DNA of 29,725 bases from Syntrophomonas sp. (lineage in GTDB: Bacteria > Bacillota > Syntrophomonadia > Syntrophomonadales > Syntrophomonadaceae): positions 1,525-31,249 of the forward strand of contig JAQUUV010000002.1 in assembly GCA_028693695.1 (NCBI GenBank), in the 5' to 3' direction. The translations under genes were made by a program, and so were the position numbers. Each line of letters starts with the position of its first letter. The first letter of the stretch is position 1. Of this stretch, positions 15,782 to 23,667 are shown in pieces. The notes under the pieces were generated by a model. It saw nothing but the letters and a program-made list of their open reading frames with translations. It was not told the DNA's origin and ran no database searches.

Positions 15782-16237
15782 ATGGCAATTGTTCAAATAT
15801 GCGCTGAACAGGTAAGCAGTGTTGGCCAGACCTATGCAGCAACGGTTACCTGTGGTAATCCCCAATACACACCCGTTGGTGCTGGTGAAAGTTGCAATAT
15901 GGTTGTTTATAACGTAGCGCTTAACACTGGTACCAGCCCTATGACTCTGTCTTTTTCTTTTGATACCGAATTAAATTATCTTTTCCTCAACCATGGAGTA
16001 ACCTTTGCCGACTATTGTGTTGTAACCGCCCAATCCGGGGCCGTGACTTTGCCCGACTCAGGTTTGGGCTTATGTGATTGCGGGATTACGCCTACCTACC
16101 AGGTAGCCTATACCTGTAATCCCGGGTCAATTACCACCACATCCACTATGGTTCAAAGTCCAATCAATCTGGCTTTCACCGTATCGAATCTGTGCACACC
16201 TACTGTATTCTGTGTTTCTACGGTTGCGTGCGAATAG
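15782..16237 (+). CDS. Cys-rich beta protein, copy 1 (candidate spore-surface or appendage subunit)
   Basis: The 151-residue protein has no signal peptide and ten cysteines (7, 24, 38, 79, 98, 100, 112, 138, 144, 150). Two lie near the N-terminus and three in the last 14 residues (LCTPTVFCVSTVAC). Between them are alternating hydrophobic and Thr/Ser residues typical of a beta sandwich (VVYNVALNTGTSPMTLSFSF). AAGGAGGTG precedes the ATG and a sigma-K-like motif lies 32 bases upstream; a terminator follows. I do not recognise the family. The plan of a small cytoplasmic-start beta protein with terminal cysteines recalls the disulphide-linked endospore appendage (Ena) subunits of Bacillus cereus, but I could not run an alignment and this is a hypothesis. 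Confidence 0.85.
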   Translation: MAIVQICAEQVSSVGQTYAATVTCGNPQYTPVGAGESCNMVVYNVALNTGTSPMTLSFSFDTELNYLFLNHGVTFADYCVVTAQSGAVTLPDSGLGLCDCGITPTYQVAYTCNPGSITTTSTMVQSPINLAFTVSNLCTPTVFCVSTVACE

Positions 16238-16268
16238 AAGAACCATAATAAACCATAGGATCTAAAGG

Positions 16269-16300
16269 CGGGTCTCTAAATATCTAGAGGCCCGTTTTTT
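16269..16300 (+). terminator. Rho-independent terminator after Cys-rich copy 1
   Basis: CGGGTCTCTA (16269-16278) pairs with TAGAGGCCCG (16285-16294), with one G-U, around a 6-base loop. Six T follow. It ends the first paralogue's transcript, so each copy appears to be its own unit. Confidence 0.85.
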
Positions 16301-16379
16301 ATTTGTGGATAACGTTTTCTTTGCCCTATATCTAATTCTCTGGTTAGAAGCTTGTTCTTAATAACACCAATACACTGTA

Positions 16380-16407
16380 ACCCTTTTTAATATATAAGCA
16401 TATATAA
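16380..16407 (+). promoter_or_regulatory. Partial sigma-K-like promoter for the second Cys-rich paralogue
   Basis: AC (16380-16381), 17 bases, CATATATAA (16399-16407) differs from CATANNNTA at one base, 29 bases before the TTG at 16437. Position and spacing match copy 1. Confidence 0.45.
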
Positions 16408-16436
16408 ATATTATAATAAAAGTGGAGGTGAAATTA

Positions 16437-16889
16437 TTGGCTATTGTTCAAATATGCGGGGAACAAGTAAGCACTATTGAGCAGACCTATGCAGCCACCG
16501 TTACATGTGGTGATCCAACGTACACACCCGTTGCTGCTGGTGATAATTGCAACATGGTTGTTTACAACGTAGCCCTTAACACTGGAACCAGCCCTATGAC
16601 TCTGTCCTTTTCTTTTGATACCGAGCTCAAGTATCTTTTCCTCAATCAAGGAATGACCTTTGCCGATTATTGTATGGTAAACGCCCAATCAGGGGCCGTT
16701 ACCTTACCAGATGGTCTAGAGATTTGTAATTGCGGTCTGACTCCTACTTATCAGGTTGCCTATACCTGTAATCCCGGGTCAATCACCACTACGTCCACTA
16801 TGGTTCAAGGTCCTGTCGCTCTTGCTTTCACCGTATCGAACCTGTGTACACCTACGGTATTCTGTGTTTCCACAGTGGCGTGCCCGTAG
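16437..16889 (+). CDS. Cys-rich beta protein, copy 2
   Basis: The protein has 150 residues from the TTG at 16437, which has GTGGAGGTG at the same spacing as the site of copy 1; the frame could be extended to a GTG at 16422, but that codon is part of the ribosome site. By hand alignment it shares about 128 of 150 residues with copy 1, one residue is deleted (PDSGL versus PDGL), and all ten cysteines are kept. Changes cluster in residues 8-37 and 71-103, while the core stretch VVYNVALNTGTSPMTLSFSF and the C-terminus are unchanged. It arose by recent tandem duplication together with its control region. The weaker start codon and imperfect -10 suggest lower output than copy 1, as for a minor subunit. 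Function is unknown. Confidence 0.85.
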   Translation: MAIVQICGEQVSTIEQTYAATVTCGDPTYTPVAAGDNCNMVVYNVALNTGTSPMTLSFSFDTELKYLFLNQGMTFADYCMVNAQSGAVTLPDGLEICNCGLTPTYQVAYTCNPGSITTTSTMVQGPVALAFTVSNLCTPTVFCVSTVACP

Positions 16890-16908
16890 AAAAACCATTA
16901 CCACTCAC

Positions 16909-16956
16909 AAGATTAAAAAGGCGGCTCTATGAAAAGCAGAGACCGCCTTTAATCTT
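16909..16956. terminator. Bidirectional terminator between convergent genes
   Basis: AAGATTAAAAAGGCGG with following bases (16909-16927) pairs with CCGCCTTTAATCTT and preceding bases (16938-16956), with small mismatches near the loop. It lies between the end of Cys-rich copy 2 and the end of the minus-strand operon at 17033. Confidence 0.75.
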
Positions 16957-17032
16957 ATGGATATCATTGATGCTAAGTGCTTATTAAACCGATTAACCTG
17001 GTATGATGAATGATGTAAGTAACAGAACTAAA

Positions 17033-17995
17033 TTATAGGGAATTGGGATGGTAATAATTTATGTACCATTCAATAAATTTTGCTATTCCCATCTCGATAG
17101 TTGTAGCAGGAATAAAGTCCAATTTTAATGTCGAATAATCTATATCTGCATAAGTTATCTCTACCTCACCGGGTTGTGCAGGAAGGTAGCTTATTTTTGC
17201 TGTTACTCCCAGTCCATTTTCAAGACATTCTACGAGGTATTTCAGGTCAACCGGACTTGAACAGCCCAGATTGAATATTTCAAAATCATAATCCCTGTCT
17301 AACGCTGCGAGTATACCAACTACTATATCATCAATAAAAGTAAAATCCCTTTTCATTTTTCCATTATTATATAACTCGACGGTTTTTCCCTCTACAATAG
17401 CCTTGGTAAACTTATAATAGGCCATGTCCGGTCGACCCCAGGGACCATAAACGGTAAAAAAGCGTAATCCAGAACACTTCAAACCATAAAGGTGATGATA
17501 GGTATATGCCATCAACTCATTGGCTTTTTTCGAGGCTGCATAAAATGAAACTGGCTGATCTGTTCTATCATCTATATTAAAAGGCAACCTGCTATTATTC
17601 CCGTAGACTGAAGATGATGAAGCATATACCAGATTCTGAATTTCGAAATGCCTGCATAATTCTAAGATATTAAGGAATCCTTCTATATTGGACTTCTGGT
17701 AAGCGAAGGGATTTTTCAGGGAATATCCAACCCCGGCCTGAGCAGCTAGATGACAAACTTTTTTAAACTTTCCATTTTTAAATAGCTTTTCTAATAATTC
17801 ATAATCTGTTATATCCCCTCGATAAAACTTGAAATTCATAAATGATTTGAGTTGCTCTAACCTGTCCATTTTTAATGACGGTGCGTAATAGTCGTTTATA
17901 TTATCCAACCCGACTACCGTATCACCTCTTGATAATAATGCCCTGGCCACATTAAAACCAATAAAGCCCGCTGCTCCAGTTACCAAATAAGCCAT
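17033..17995 (-). CDS. UDP-glucuronate 4-epimerase-like NAD-dependent epimerase
   Basis: This is a 320-residue short-chain dehydrogenase/reductase of the extended type. It has the NAD motif TGAAGFIG at residues 6-13, the GLDNINDYYAPSLK stretch typical of UDP-glucuronate 4-epimerases (CapI/LpsL group), and the catalytic YAASK. It would turn UDP-glucuronate into UDP-galacturonate. The gene directly upstream in the operon encodes UDP-glucose dehydrogenase, which makes that substrate, so the pair forms a two-step route from UDP-glucose. GAGGAGG lies five bases before the ATG. It is the last gene of the operon and is followed by the bidirectional terminator. Confidence 0.88.
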   Translation of the reverse strand: MAYLVTGAAGFIGFNVARALLSRGDTVVGLDNINDYYAPSLKMDRLEQLKSFMNFKFYRGDITDYELLEKLFKNGKFKKVCHLAAQAGVGYSLKNPFAYQKSNIEGFLNILELCRHFEIQNLVYASSSSVYGNNSRLPFNIDDRTDQPVSFYAASKKANELMAYTYHHLYGLKCSGLRFFTVYGPWGRPDMAYYKFTKAIVEGKTVELYNNGKMKRDFTFIDDIVVGILAALDRDYDFEIFNLGCSSPVDLKYLVECLENGLGVTAKISYLPAQPGEVEITYADIDYSTLKLDFIPATTIEMGIAKFIEWYINYYHPNSL

Positions 17996-18013
17996 ATTAT
18001 CCTCCTCAAAGGG

Positions 18014-19330
18014 CTATTTTCTTCCCAGGGAAAAATATTCGAAACCCATATTTCGGATGATAAAAGGGTCATATATGTTTCTAAAGTCAAAAATCCTCGG
18101 GACATTCATTACCGTTTCGAGTCTTTTTAAATCTAAATATCTAAACTGATCCCACTCTGTAAGTATTAATAGTGCGTCAACATTCAGAGCGGCCTGATAT
18201 TCATTTTGGCAATAACTAATATTATTGATATCACTTAACTGTAACTTGGCTTGCTGCATAGCATGGGGATCATAGGCTTTGATTTTAGCGCCTTTTTCAT
18301 TTAGTTCTGAGATAATAGTGAGAGAAGGAGCTTCTCTCATATCATCTGTTCCAGCTTTAAAGGCTAGACCTAATACTCCAATTGTCTTATTATTGAGTCC
18401 ATTCATATGGGTTTCAATTATGCTGAGCATCCTTTGCTTATGTCTTTCATTGGCTTCTATCGTAGCTTCTACCAAGGTCATAATTAATCCATGTTTTTTT
18501 CCCAGGTTGGCTAAGGCATTGGTATCTTTGGGGAAACAAGACCCTCCATAGCCGGGTCCAGGATTTAAAAACTCTGGTCCAATCCTATCGTCCATTCCCA
18601 TTCCTCTGGCAACATCAATAATGTCTGCTCCAACTTGCTCACATATAGCAGCCATCTCATTGATAAAGGTTACTTTCATGGCCAGAAAAGCATTAGACGC
18701 ATATTTAATCATTTCTGCAGTTTCAATATCAGTAAAGAGAATCGGTATTTTACTAATCCTGAAATGCTGATAGATATTTTTCATGGTTTGTAAAGCTGTT
18801 TCACTTTCAAATCCGATAATCACACGATCCGGATGTAAAAAGTCATAAACTGCTGTACCTTCGCGCAGAAACTCGGGATTTGAAACTATAGTAAAGGAAT
18901 GTGATTCAATCTGGTTCTGGCTTATTATTTTTTTAAGTAATTGTCCGGTGCCAACCGGTACGGTACTCTTAACCACGATAGTCTTATTGGCATTCATATA
19001 TTTGGCAATGTCTCGGGTTGCGCTTTTTATCGTCTCTAAATCAACTGAACCATCTGGTTGTGACGGAGTATCTACAGCTATTAGAATTACTTCGGCTTTT
19101 TCAACACCAAATTTTAAATCCGTAGTGAAGGTTAACCTTCCTGCCTGGTGGTTTTTCTCCACCAAATTTGCCAGATCAGGTTCATAAATAGGTATGATGC
19201 CATTAACTAAACCTTCAATCTTACTAATGCTGTTATCAACACATATTACCTCAAATCCCAAATCCGCCAGGCACGCACCAGTTACGAGGCCGACGTATCC
19301 AGTTCCTATGATCGCTATTTTATACATCAT
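18014..19330 (-). CDS. ugd: UDP-glucose 6-dehydrogenase
   Basis: This enzyme oxidises UDP-glucose twice with NAD to UDP-glucuronate. The protein has 438 residues from the ATG at 19330, which has GGGGAGG upstream; the in-frame TTG at 19345 would overlap that site. It shows the dinucleotide motif GTGYVG, the central FINEMAAICE region and the active-site Cys265 in GYGGSCFPKD. Length and motif order are normal for the family. The upstream ColD-like gene ends 18 bases before the start and the 4-epimerase gene follows, which fits supply of UDP-GalA. GDP-mannose dehydrogenase and UDP-ManNAc dehydrogenase share these motifs, but the overall match is to the UDP-glucose enzyme. Confidence 0.9.
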   Translation of the reverse strand: MMYKIAIIGTGYVGLVTGACLADLGFEVICVDNSISKIEGLVNGIIPIYEPDLANLVEKNHQAGRLTFTTDLKFGVEKAEVILIAVDTPSQPDGSVDLETIKSATRDIAKYMNANKTIVVKSTVPVGTGQLLKKIISQNQIESHSFTIVSNPEFLREGTAVYDFLHPDRVIIGFESETALQTMKNIYQHFRISKIPILFTDIETAEMIKYASNAFLAMKVTFINEMAAICEQVGADIIDVARGMGMDDRIGPEFLNPGPGYGGSCFPKDTNALANLGKKHGLIMTLVEATIEANERHKQRMLSIIETHMNGLNNKTIGVLGLAFKAGTDDMREAPSLTIISELNEKGAKIKAYDPHAMQQAKLQLSDINNISYCQNEYQAALNVDALLILTEWDQFRYLDLKRLETVMNVPRIFDFRNIYDPFIIRNMGFEYFSLGRK

Positions 19331-19348
19331 TTTGTTCCTCCCCAAAAC

Positions 19349-20515
19349 TTAAGTTAGAACGGAATGCAATACAATTAATTGTTCCTGAAGGTCAATCGAA
19401 TGATTACCTACATAAAATCCATTTTCATCAATCAACTCAGCATTCTTTAAAATCCCATGGACCTCATAATCGAACCATCGAATAACCTCGTTCTTGACAA
19501 AATTCCCTGCTACTATAGGGCGACATTCAATACCATTTTCCTGCAATTCTTTAACGATAGATCCCCGATCCAGGGGAACATCCGGTCGTATTATTAATGC
19601 AAAACCCATCCAGCTGCTCTGTTCTATCTCTTCTTGAATCATGAAGTAGGGGTTATCTCTAAAAAGTTCCTGAAAAAAGGCCGCATTTTCGCGGCGGATA
19701 CGGATAAACTCGGGTAATTTCTTTAATTGTTCCAGACCAACCGCAGCACTAATTTCAAGTGGTCGTAAATTGTAACCCGGTAGAACAAAACGAAAAGCTT
19801 CCGTGAAATAATTGCTGCTTTTCATTCCACATACTAGATTTTGTTCGGGTAAGTTACGGGTCCAGCCATGAGCGCGAAGGGATAGTAGTATGTGATAAAG
19901 CTCTTCATCATCACTAACAATAAGACCACCCTCCATAGTTGTAATATGATGACTAAAAAAAGTGCTAAAGGAGCCCATAATTCCAAACGTTCCCGTATAT
20001 TTTTCCTCATACACGGCTCCCATGGCTTCACAGTTATCTTCCAGTAAAATAATGTTTCGTTTACCGATAAGTCTGTTAATTTCATTAAAACGGTTGGGGT
20101 TACCCAGGAGGTTTACCGCTACGATCAAGCGGGTTTGGTCTGTGATGGCTTCTGCCAGGGCTTCAGAATTGTAGTTTAAGGTAGCACTGTCTATATCGAC
20201 AATTTTTAATTTCAGTCCATATTGATACAGAGGAAAGTAGGTTGTTGACCATGAAACAGCCGGAACAATAACTTCATCGCCTGGTTTTAAAAAATTGTCT
20301 TTCCGGTAGAAAAGGGCTGCTACTGCTAAGAGATTGGCTGAAGAGCCCGAATTTACCATAAGACAGTAACGACTACCTATAAATCTGGCAAACGCTTGTT
20401 CAAATTCATAGACGTATTTTCCCATGGTAAACAAGCCTGAATTGACAACGTTTTGTATAGCCAATAATTCTGCGTTATCCCAGGTACTACTGGCTAATGG
20501 GTAGTTCATTCCCAT
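19349..20515 (-). CDS. ColD-like GDP-4-keto-6-deoxymannose 3-dehydratase (PLP, DegT fold)
   Basis: At first sight this 388-residue protein is a DegT/DnrJ/EryC1 sugar aminotransferase. The PLP-lysine site, however, reads FFSHHITTMEGG, with His189 where aminotransferases have Lys. In ColD of Escherichia coli the matching His makes the enzyme a PLP- and glutamate-dependent 3-dehydratase that removes the C3 hydroxyl of GDP-4-keto-6-deoxymannose. The start (MNYPLASSTWD) and the length are as I recall for ColD. There is no cluster of four cysteines as in the iron-sulphur E1/RfbH dehydrases. The gene is adjoined without a gap by a ColC/Fcl-like gene, the next enzyme of the GDP-colitose route. The expected product is a 3,6-dideoxy sugar. 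Gmd, which makes the substrate, is not in the window. Confidence 0.85.
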   Translation of the reverse strand: MGMNYPLASSTWDNAELLAIQNVVNSGLFTMGKYVYEFEQAFARFIGSRYCLMVNSGSSANLLAVAALFYRKDNFLKPGDEVIVPAVSWSTTYFPLYQYGLKLKIVDIDSATLNYNSEALAEAITDQTRLIVAVNLLGNPNRFNEINRLIGKRNIILLEDNCEAMGAVYEEKYTGTFGIMGSFSTFFSHHITTMEGGLIVSDDEELYHILLSLRAHGWTRNLPEQNLVCGMKSSNYFTEAFRFVLPGYNLRPLEISAAVGLEQLKKLPEFIRIRRENAAFFQELFRDNPYFMIQEEIEQSSWMGFALIIRPDVPLDRGSIVKELQENGIECRPIVAGNFVKNEVIRWFDYEVHGILKNAELIDENGFYVGNHSIDLQEQLIVLHSVLT

Positions 20516-21439
20516 CTAATTTGCCCCCTGTTTAAGGTAGAAATCATAAGTTGCAGCTAACCCCTTTTTAAGTTCACAATTTTTTTGCCATCCGCATTCT
20601 GTTTGTTTCGTAATATCCACCAGCTTGTTTTGCATCCCAACTGGTTTAGATGTATCATGAACAAAAGAACCTGAATAGCCCATTACTTCGGCTATTAATT
20701 TGTAGTATTCATTAACTGTATAATCCCTCCCCACCCCAACATTCATAAGATAAGGCAAGCTGTCAAAGTGTTTGATGGCATGAATGAGGCAGTCCGCAAA
20801 GTCACCTGCGTACATAAATTCCCGTCGTACATTCCCATCTCCCCATATTTCAACTTGTTTGGCCCCAGTTCTCAGTGCTTCATGTACTTTCTGAATGATT
20901 GCCGCTATTAAATGCGATTGAATGGGATCAAACTTATCCCAACGCCCATAAAGATTACAGGGTATTAAGGTTTTATATTGATAATCAGCATCTTCATGAT
21001 GTATATATTGACATAATCTGGTTGCAGCAATCTTGGCTAATGCGTATCCTTCATTACTTGGCTCTAATTCACCTGATAAAATTATTTCTTCCCGTAAGGG
21101 ATTGGGCGCATTGCGGGGATACATGCAGGAACTACCCAGGTTGATCAAATGTTTAACACCATTCTGCCGGGACGCCCAGATAATATTCCGGCCCATATCC
21201 AGGTTTTGTATAAAAAACTTAACCGGGTTCCGAATATTAGCCTGAATCCCTCCTACTATCCCGGCAGCATGAATAACCATGTCAGGTTTACAAAAGCGTA
21301 AAAACTCATCTACACTTTGGTAATCCAGCAAATCAAGTTCAGAATGGGATGGAGTGATTACCTCAAATGAAGTTATATCTGAATGTTCTAGAAGATTACG
21401 TCCTACCATTCCTGAAGATCCAGTTAGCAGGATTCGCAT
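20516..21439 (-). CDS. GDP-sugar epimerase-reductase (ColC / GDP-L-fucose synthase family)
   Basis: The 307-residue protein has the NADP motif TGSSGMVG, the LGSSCMYP segment with Ser104 and Cys105, the catalytic pair Tyr132/Lys136 (GYALAK) and the downstream SH in QSHLIAAII. These Cys and His residues are the acid-base pair that epimerises C5 (and C3) in GDP-fucose synthase. ColC, the GDP-colitose synthase, belongs to the same family and acts on the product of ColD, encoded immediately downstream. The pair therefore more likely makes a colitose-type sugar than fucose, although fucose cannot be excluded. It is the first gene of its operon, with a sigma-K-like promoter about 140 bases ahead. 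A GT11 transferase that could use either sugar is encoded at 23668. Confidence 0.85.
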   Translation of the reverse strand: MRILLTGSSGMVGRNLLEHSDITSFEVITPSHSELDLLDYQSVDEFLRFCKPDMVIHAAGIVGGIQANIRNPVKFFIQNLDMGRNIIWASRQNGVKHLINLGSSCMYPRNAPNPLREEIILSGELEPSNEGYALAKIAATRLCQYIHHEDADYQYKTLIPCNLYGRWDKFDPIQSHLIAAIIQKVHEALRTGAKQVEIWGDGNVRREFMYAGDFADCLIHAIKHFDSLPYLMNVGVGRDYTVNEYYKLIAEVMGYSGSFVHDTSKPVGMQNKLVDITKQTECGWQKNCELKKGLAATYDFYLKQGAN

Positions 21440-21581
21440 TGAAATACCATCCCCTTGCCAATTTATCCAGCAATGTTAATTACTGTACCGTTATACATGC
21501 AATGTTATTTGAGTTAACCCTCTTGCCATTATTCCTAATAAATCCCTGTTTTTTCGGTCACATATGTTTTTGCGACCTATA

Positions 21582-21609
21582 TAAGATATGCGGTTATTGG
21601 AGTATTGGT
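21582..21609 (-). promoter_or_regulatory. Sigma-K-like promoter for the dideoxyhexose/uronate operon
   Basis: On the minus strand AC (21609-21608), 17 bases, CATATCTTA (21590-21582) is an exact match to AC-N16/17-CATANNNTA. The leader to the start at 21439 is about 135 bases, the longest of the set. Confidence 0.55.
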
Positions 21610-21642
21610 TCATGATTATATCAATTCAATCCTTATACATAG

Positions 21643-22650
21643 TTATTTTTGCATCGTTTGTAAATCTTCCAACCAGGCTGATAATATTTTGATTTCATCT
21701 TTTTCGATAATTTTATTCATCACTAAAGACTCATAAACATTAAACAAGTTATCCTCAATTGAACAACCGGAACTGACATTTCTGGCAGCAATGTCAATTA
21801 TTCTCGTGGCATTAAGGTATACAGGGATTTCCTGAGCAAAATCTTCCATATAATTGTGGGGGTTTCGCTCTTGATGAACAGTTGCAGTTAAGAAACCGGT
21901 TTTATAACCAAACTGCCACATAATAGGTTGGGCCACCAACCCGCGCAGAATATCAGTAAACCTGAAGGTAACCAGAGCAGGCAGGTATAACAGGGGAAAT
22001 AATTCTGAACGAAAGGCAGTATTTTGCGAATTGAAAGGACAGATCGTGCCTTCTCCCAGGACAATAGGAGACCGGTTTTCAAAATAACATGGTTGATTAT
22101 CTACCAGGCGATAGATAGCATCAACATCAGGGTCTCCATCTGCCAAGCCCTGCCAGACCCCTACTTTTACAGGCTCTTTTTTTAATTCCTGTTCATTAAT
22201 TGTTACAGATTTGCTGTTAATGAGGCTCAGATCAAATCCTCTTGGCCAGATATGCTTATTGGTAAAAGATTTATATATATTTATAAATCCCAGGTTACTT
22301 TCAGTTTTGTCGTAATAGCCATCGAAATAAGGGAACCCCCAGTTATCTTTCGGTATGTTATCATCATCGGTATCTACGACGATATTACTCCCCATTTCAA
22401 TAGCATATAAATAGCCCAGCATTTTACGGCAATAATGGTTCCATGGCAGCAGTTTACTAATTTTATAGTTTAGGTTCTCTTGTTGTTGCGGTGAAAGGTA
22501 GATGACATCTTGGCAATTCCAATCCTCAGGTGATTTTTTATCACCGGCCACAATTAAAGTCCATTTTTCAAACCGCGCGTAGTCTCTAATAGCTTGAGTA
22601 GGATTATATATGCTGGTAATAACAATAGATCCGGGATTATTTTCCATCAT
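21643..22650 (-). CDS. STELLO-like glycosyltransferase (DUF288 type)
   Basis: The 335-residue protein matches what I recall of the STELLO/DUF288 family: IVITSIYNPTQAIRDYA at the N-terminus, LLPWNHYCRKMLGYLYAI in the middle, then a metal-binding Asp cluster VVDTDDDNIP at 92-100, and later FNSQNTAF and RFTDILRG. STELLO proteins were described in plants, where they affect cellulose synthase assembly; bacterial relatives lie in polysaccharide clusters with unknown specificity. There is no membrane anchor here, unlike the plant proteins. GGGAG lies about eight bases before the start. It stands between two sigma-K-like promoters that do not drive it, and I found no such motif ahead of it. It ends about 34 bases upstream of the promoter of the next operon. 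Confidence 0.8.
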   Translation of the reverse strand: MMENNPGSIVITSIYNPTQAIRDYARFEKWTLIVAGDKKSPEDWNCQDVIYLSPQQQENLNYKISKLLPWNHYCRKMLGYLYAIEMGSNIVVDTDDDNIPKDNWGFPYFDGYYDKTESNLGFINIYKSFTNKHIWPRGFDLSLINSKSVTINEQELKKEPVKVGVWQGLADGDPDVDAIYRLVDNQPCYFENRSPIVLGEGTICPFNSQNTAFRSELFPLLYLPALVTFRFTDILRGLVAQPIMWQFGYKTGFLTATVHQERNPHNYMEDFAQEIPVYLNATRIIDIAARNVSSGCSIEDNLFNVYESLVMNKIIEKDEIKILSAWLEDLQTMQK

Positions 22651-22819
22651 TTATCAACTCCCATTGTGATACTCTCTTCCGAATTTTAATTGCTGCGGCT
22701 CTATGTAAGATATTAGAAAAAACGGGCGAATGTTACTAAAATGAGTGATATACAGGCAACTTTCATTACGAATCAAAAAATAATGTTCATTTTGGGGTCG
22801 TTTTGGTTGCGCGGGTGTA

Positions 22820-22846
22820 ACAAAGAAAATGCTCTTTCATAACTTA
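22820..22846 (+). promoter_or_regulatory. Sigma-K-like promoter for the right-hand glycosyltransferase operon
   Basis: AC (22820-22821), 16 bases, CATAACTTA (22838-22846) is an exact match to AC-N16/17-CATANNNTA, 42 bases before the TTG at 22889. The -10 is identical to the one ahead of the radical SAM gene at 6324. The remainder of the gap 22651-22888 shows nothing else. Confidence 0.6.
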
Positions 22847-22888
22847 TAGAAAAGGTAGAGTTTAGTATTGTTTGGAGGTTGAGCAGGT

Positions 22889-23650
22889 TTGAATGAAGAA
22901 ATGAAATCAGCACAATATCCGAGGCCTGGGGTAACAGTAATCACTCCAACTAACCGTCCCGGATTTATGGAACAGGTATTTGCTAATTATCTTCGGCAAA
23001 GATATGAACCCCGTGAATTAATTGTTGTGCTAAATAATAATTCCATGAATCTGAAAGAGTGGAGGGCCAAAGCCGCACAGTATGAAAATATCAGGATATA
23101 TCAGCTGGATGAACAGGTTACTTATGGTGAATGCTTGAATTATGCCATCGAACAGGCCCGGTTTGATTACATTGCTAATGTTGACGATGATGATTATTAT
23201 GCCGCACCCTATCTGGATAATGCGATGGCAACTTTTGCTTATGTCGATACGGATGTGGTTGGCAAAGGCAGCCTCTATGTTTATTATGAAGCCAGTAAAA
23301 CCCTGGCTAATATGTGGCCAGATAGAGAGAACCATTATGTAACTGCCGTTGCCGGAGCTACCCTGGTATTTAAAAAAGAAGTATTTAATAAGGTGAGATT
23401 TCCAGACATAAACTGTGGTCCGGACAGCTATTTTACGGCTGCATGCATTGAAAAAGGAATTAAAATTTATGCGAATGATAGATTTAATTTTGTTTATATT
23501 CGACGGCAAAACCCGGAACATCACACCTGGCAGATTGAAGATGATATTTTAATGAGATGTTGTCAGTTCGTATCGCAAACCGATGACTATATAACCCCAA
23601 CCACTTCCTATAACTTGCTTATTCCACTAAGAGGTGTGTTTCAACCATAA
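22889..23650 (+). CDS. GT2-family glycosyltransferase
   Basis: The 253-residue protein opens with VTVITPTNRPGFMEQVFANY, a GT2 N-terminus, and has the metal-binding ANVDDDDYY at about 96-104. It lacks membrane segments, so it acts in the cytoplasm or at the membrane face. The start is TTG with GGAGG ten bases upstream. Eighteen bases separate it from the fucosyltransferase-like gene, so they are co-transcribed. The acceptor is unknown. It is the first gene of a plus-strand series that carries at least four more glycosyltransferases. Confidence 0.85.
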   Translation: MNEEMKSAQYPRPGVTVITPTNRPGFMEQVFANYLRQRYEPRELIVVLNNNSMNLKEWRAKAAQYENIRIYQLDEQVTYGECLNYAIEQARFDYIANVDDDDYYAAPYLDNAMATFAYVDTDVVGKGSLYVYYEASKTLANMWPDRENHYVTAVAGATLVFKKEVFNKVRFPDINCGPDSYFTAACIEKGIKIYANDRFNFVYIRRQNPEHHTWQIEDDILMRCCQFVSQTDDYITPTTSYNLLIPLRGVFQP

Positions 23651-23667
23651 AGAGGTGAACTAGAAAA

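Noticed and set aside
16437..16889. Second Cys-rich gene as a pseudogene because of its TTG start and imperfect -10
   Set aside because: The frame is intact, all cysteines are kept, and the ribosome site and spacing match copy 1.
19349..20515. Sugar aminotransferase (DegT/DnrJ/EryC1) as the function
   Set aside because: The PLP-binding lysine is replaced by histidine in FFSHHITTMEGG, which fits ColD-type dehydratases instead.
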